Source: Prorocentrum cordatum (Eukaryota > Sar > Dinophyceae > Prorocentrales > Prorocentraceae). From it: 30,000 bases of DNA. The stretch is from NCBI GenBank assembly GCA_963575745.1, contig CAUYUJ010004980.1:455724-485723 (forward strand), in the 5' to 3' direction. The notes beneath the pieces were generated by a model. It worked only from the letters and a program-made list of their open reading frames with translations, was not told the origin of the DNA and did not search any database. The stretch's first letter is position 1. Each line of letters starts with the position of its first letter. Shown piece by piece: positions 27,788 to 30,000 of this stretch. Position numbers and translations under genes: made by a program.

Positions 27788-28543
27788 TCACGTCTGCGCG
27801 CCAGAGAGCTTCTTCCAGCAAAACTTGTACTTCAAAGTATCCATATAAGCACGCTGCTTGTTGTCAGCGGCTCCACCATGACCACCCTCAATGTTCTCGT
27901 AATAGGTCGTTGTTGCAGCCCCTGTAGGGTGTGTAAGCATCCTGGCGACCATCTTGCGCGCGTGCCCAGGGTGCACTCGGTCGTCCTTCGTGGAGGTGAC
28001 AAAGAAGATGGGCGGGTACGTTGCCGCGTCCGAGACGTTGTGATAAGGGGAGTACTCGTGCAAGAAGTCGTCCCAGTCCTTGTCGGGGTCGCCGTACTCG
28101 CCCATCCAGGAAGCACCTGGGCGAGGAAAAGAAACGGGTCCCAGGAGAGAAGGCATAAGTAGCAACCGCCCGCCGCGGCTCACGCGCGCCGCTGGCGCGA
28201 CACACCGCGCGGCGAAGAGGGCGCTCACGCGCGACCTCACGCGGGAAGCCTACGCGGGGATGTCCGCTTAACCGACCCCGTTGTTTTCCGTCGCCCGCCT
28301 GCCAGAAGCTTGTGGAACTTCCTCATGTCCAGCAGCGGCACCTCGCAGACGAGGGCCCCGAACAGCTCCCACGAGCGCCTCGTGAGCATGTTGCCGATCA
28401 GCAGACCCCCGTTGGACCCGCCGCGGCAGGCGAGACCCTGCCTGCACGTGACGCCCCTCGCGATGAGGTCCTCCGCGACGGCCTCGAAGTCCTCGTAGCA
28501 CTTGCGGCGGTTGCTCTTCTTCGCGCACTGGTGCCATTGTGGC
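27788..28543 (-). CDS. Prolyl oligopeptidase (S9A family), last two exons
   Basis: This encodes the C-terminal catalytic part of a prolyl oligopeptidase, a serine peptidase that cuts short peptides after proline, usually in the cytosol. The exon at 28,543-28,299 begins inside a glycine codon and gives PQWHQCAKKSNRRKCYEDFE, then RGGSNGGLL, whose Ser (codon 28,416-28,414) is the expected nucleophile, and VPLLDMRKFHKLLA. The exon at 28,116-27,788 continues GASWMGEYGDPDKDWDDFL and FFVTSTKDDRVHPGHARKM, which holds the catalytic Asp. It then reads YYENIEGGHGGA, with the catalytic His at 27,880-27,878, and ends with TGA. Joining them restores the family-typical LLAGASWMGEYGDP. About 190 residues are present out of roughly 700 usual for the family; the propeller and first part of the hydrolase domain lie outside the window to the right. 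All three catalytic residues are kept and no stop interrupts the exons, so the gene is probably intact. The intron to the right contains an F1 repeat. Confidence 0.92.
28117..28298 (-). other. GC-AG intron of the prolyl oligopeptidase gene
   Basis: 182 bp, phase 1. The donor on the minus strand is GGCAG/GCGGGCGACGG and the acceptor is TTTTCCTCGCCCAG/GTGCTTCC. The junction is fixed by protein continuity (LLAG/ASWM). A GT donor fitting the frame is not available at this site. GC donors are common in dinoflagellate nuclear genes. Confidence 0.88.
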
Positions 28544-28545
28544 CT
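28544..28545 (-). other. 3' splice site of the preceding intron
   Basis: On the minus strand CAGGGCCCACTTGAG/GCCACAATGGCACC. Protein similarity begins at the base after this AG (G, then Pro-Gln-Trp-His-Gln), which fits a phase 2 intron. Its donor is not in the window, so this intron is longer than about 1.4 kb. Confidence 0.7.
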
Positions 28546-28584
28546 CAAGTGGGCCCTGGAAACCCTGACATCCTCTCCGGGAAA

Positions 28585-28742
28585 ATCAGGACGGAGGGTT
28601 TCTGCCCATTTTCGGCCCTGGCCTCCGGGGGCCCTGACGGCCCCAGGACCGTCAAAAAACGGCTCGGGATGAAAAACTGGTCCCGGGGAAGGGGTCCAGA
28701 CCCCTGGGGAGCCACGCTGTGAAGGGCTCACGACGTCGGGGG
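28585..28742 (+). repeat. Dispersed repeat F1 inside the peptidase intron
   Basis: Full-length copy: TTTTCGGCCCTGGCCTCCGG, CCCCAGGACCGTCAAAAAAC, GGCTCGGGATGAAAAACTGG, TCCCGGGGAAGGGGTCCAGA, CCCCTGGGGAGCCACGCTG, CTCACGACGTCGGG. It is antisense to the gene. Confidence 0.87.
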
Positions 28743-28835
28743 CCGCTTTGTTACCCGCTCTGTTCGTCCGTTTCTGCTTTCCCAAGCCCGTCGCCGTTTG
28801 TTTTTCCCGGAAAAGGCTCGGGCCCAAATGTTTGT

Positions 28836-28930
28836 AGAGCCGGTAAATTCTTTCCCTGATAAATAACGAGGTCGCGTAGCGCCGGCGAATTGGAATTAGA
28901 GGATGTCCCGAGCGAAACGCTGGTTTTTGA
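28836..28930. repeat. Leader block and first R70 unit, locus 2
   Basis: GGTAAATTCTTTCCCTGATA, AATAACGAGGTCGCGTAGCG, CCGGCG, followed by GAGGATGTCCCGAGCGAAAC, GCTGG. It matches 16,160-16,250 in order. Confidence 0.78.
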
Positions 28931-29040
28931 AATTCCGATCGATTAAACAAAGGGTGCGGGACACATGTAGGTCAGGGGCACGAATCCGTGTGTTTGCAAG
29001 TGTTTTCCCGTAGATTGGCCCTCTGCAGGGGTTCGAATCC

Positions 29041-29064
29041 ATATATCTATATATATATATATAT
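29041..29064. repeat. TA dinucleotide microsatellite
   Basis: ATATATCTATATATATATAT, ATATG. Confidence 0.9.
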
Positions 29065-29085
29065 GTTCCATGATTGGCCCGAACT

Positions 29086-29935
29086 GGAACCATATGTTTG
29101 TACGTGTCCAGGCCGCCCAAGGTGGTCTCTAACATGGCGTCGGGCCCAACACCGCATTATCCGGAAACGCACGGGGGGCCGAAAAGCGCTACCCGAACAC
29201 ATATCCCAATACAGAAAAGTGATGCTTCTTGGCTCTGCACAGAGGGTGGCGCTTTGGGGGCCTCTCCAGGGAAGACATTGCTTGTCCCGAGCTGGAACGA
29301 CGTTGTTACATGTCCAGGCCACCCAGAGAGGTATCTAACATGATTGCCCCGAGCTAGGACCACATTTGTTCAACATGTCCAGGCCACCAGGGGTGTACCG
29401 AACATGGTTGCCCCGAGCTGGAACGACGTGTGTTTACGTGTCCAGGCCACCCAGGAGGGTATCTAACATGATTGCCCCGAGCCAGGACCACATTTGTTCA
29501 ATATGTCCAGGCCATCCAGGGGGTGTATCTAACATGATTGCCCAAATCTGGCACCACGTGTTTTTACCTGTCCAGGCCACCCATGGGGGTATCCAACATG
29601 GCAGTCCCGAGCAAGAACCACGTGTATTAACTTGTCCAGGCCACCCAGTGGTGTATCTAACATGGTTGCCCAGAGCTGGCACCACGTGTTTTTACTTGTC
29701 TAGGCCACCTTGTGGGGTATCTAACATGATTGTCCCGAACTGGAACCACGTGTTTTTGCATGTCCAGGCCGCCCAGGATGGTATCTAACATGGCGTCGGG
29801 CCCAACGCCGAGTTATCACGAAACGCACGGGGGTCCGAAAAGCGGTACCCGAACACGTATCCCAGTATAGAAAAGTGATGTTTCCTTACTCTGGACAGGG
29901 GGTGGCGCTTTGGAGGCCTCTCTAGGGAAGACAGT
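29086..29935. repeat. 64-bp tandem array with 656-bp higher-order period
   Basis: TGTCCAGGCCACCCAGG-type anchors lie at about 29,105, 29,311, 29,376, 29,439, 29,503, 29,569, 29,633, 29,697 and 29,761, a step of 63-66 bp inside the array. Each unit has GTATCTAACATGATTGCCC, CGAGCTGGAACCACGTG and TGTCCAGGCC. A ~150-bp linker (AACATGGCGTCGGGCCCAAC to GGAAGACA) occurs at 29,131-29,278 and again at 29,787-29,932, a higher-order step of 656 bp. Confidence 0.92.
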
Positions 29936-30000
29936 GCGATTCGAGCGAAACGCCTGTTTTGTAGTATATATTGTTCCTCTCCTGGGGACCAGAATTCAGA
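29936..30000. repeat. R70 unit at the window edge
   Basis: ATTCGAGCGAAACGCCTGTT, then TATATTGTTCCTCTCCTGGG, GACCAGAATTCAGA. It corresponds to 16,270-16,332 of locus 1, where the array continues with GGATCTCTCAAGTGAAATGC. Confidence 0.82.

Noticed and set aside
29030-29042. GGGGTTCGAATCC, resembling a tRNA T-loop
   Set aside because: The T-stem does not pair on the 3' side, and no anticodon or acceptor stem can be built around it; an AT repeat follows at once.

Overview
The window looks like nuclear DNA from a large, repeat-rich, GC-rich eukaryotic genome. A dinoflagellate is the best guess. Only three pieces of coding sequence can be matched to known families: two C-terminal PIF1-like helicase fragments and the last two visible exons of a prolyl oligopeptidase. 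The helicase family is, to my knowledge, strongly expanded in dinoflagellates. The peptidase exons are separated by a GC-AG intron, a donor type that is frequent in dinoflagellates. There are no bacterial-style operons, ribosome binding sites, rRNAs or tRNAs. The phylum call is inference; another large-genome alga cannot be excluded.

Layout. 1-905: a short-unit minisatellite, then a ~101-bp tandem array (family R101), a conserved 44-bp flank and a GA-rich simple repeat. 1,005-1,115: a degraded copy of a dispersed repeat (family F1). 1,700-3,110: a very long CAT/ATC microsatellite. 3,300-4,160: hexanucleotide repeats and another F1 copy. 4,663-5,072: a MITE-like element with terminal inverted repeats plus a solo end. 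5,250-7,060: poly-G, F1, TCC and CT repeats. 7,064-10,250: two copies of a ~1.16-kb segment, each carrying five 160-bp units, separated by a 52-bp minisatellite. The second copy runs straight into helicase exon 1 (10,251-10,733). 10,750-13,300: mostly anonymous sequence with diverged short repeats. 13,897-14,999 (-): an unrecognised protein-like frame broken by a frameshift. 16,150-17,560: two adjoining tandem arrays. 18,210-20,340: a 2-kb chain of trinucleotide microsatellites. 20,853-21,440 (-): helicase fragment 2, directly abutted by a second R101 array (21,460-22,230), the same conserved flank and another microsatellite (to 23,275). 23,450-27,440: GC-rich anonymous sequence with F1 copies, palindromes and an inverted repeat pair. 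27,788-28,543 (-): prolyl oligopeptidase. 28,585-30,000: F1 plus a higher-order 64-bp array homologous to the one at 16,150.

The coding fragments show no sign of working as a pathway. The most informative feature is repeat architecture: the same composite modules (array, conserved flank, microsatellite; or leader plus array) recur at distant positions with their internal order preserved. This suggests that whole modules are copied, not that each locus expanded by itself. All identities and copy boundaries were judged by eye.
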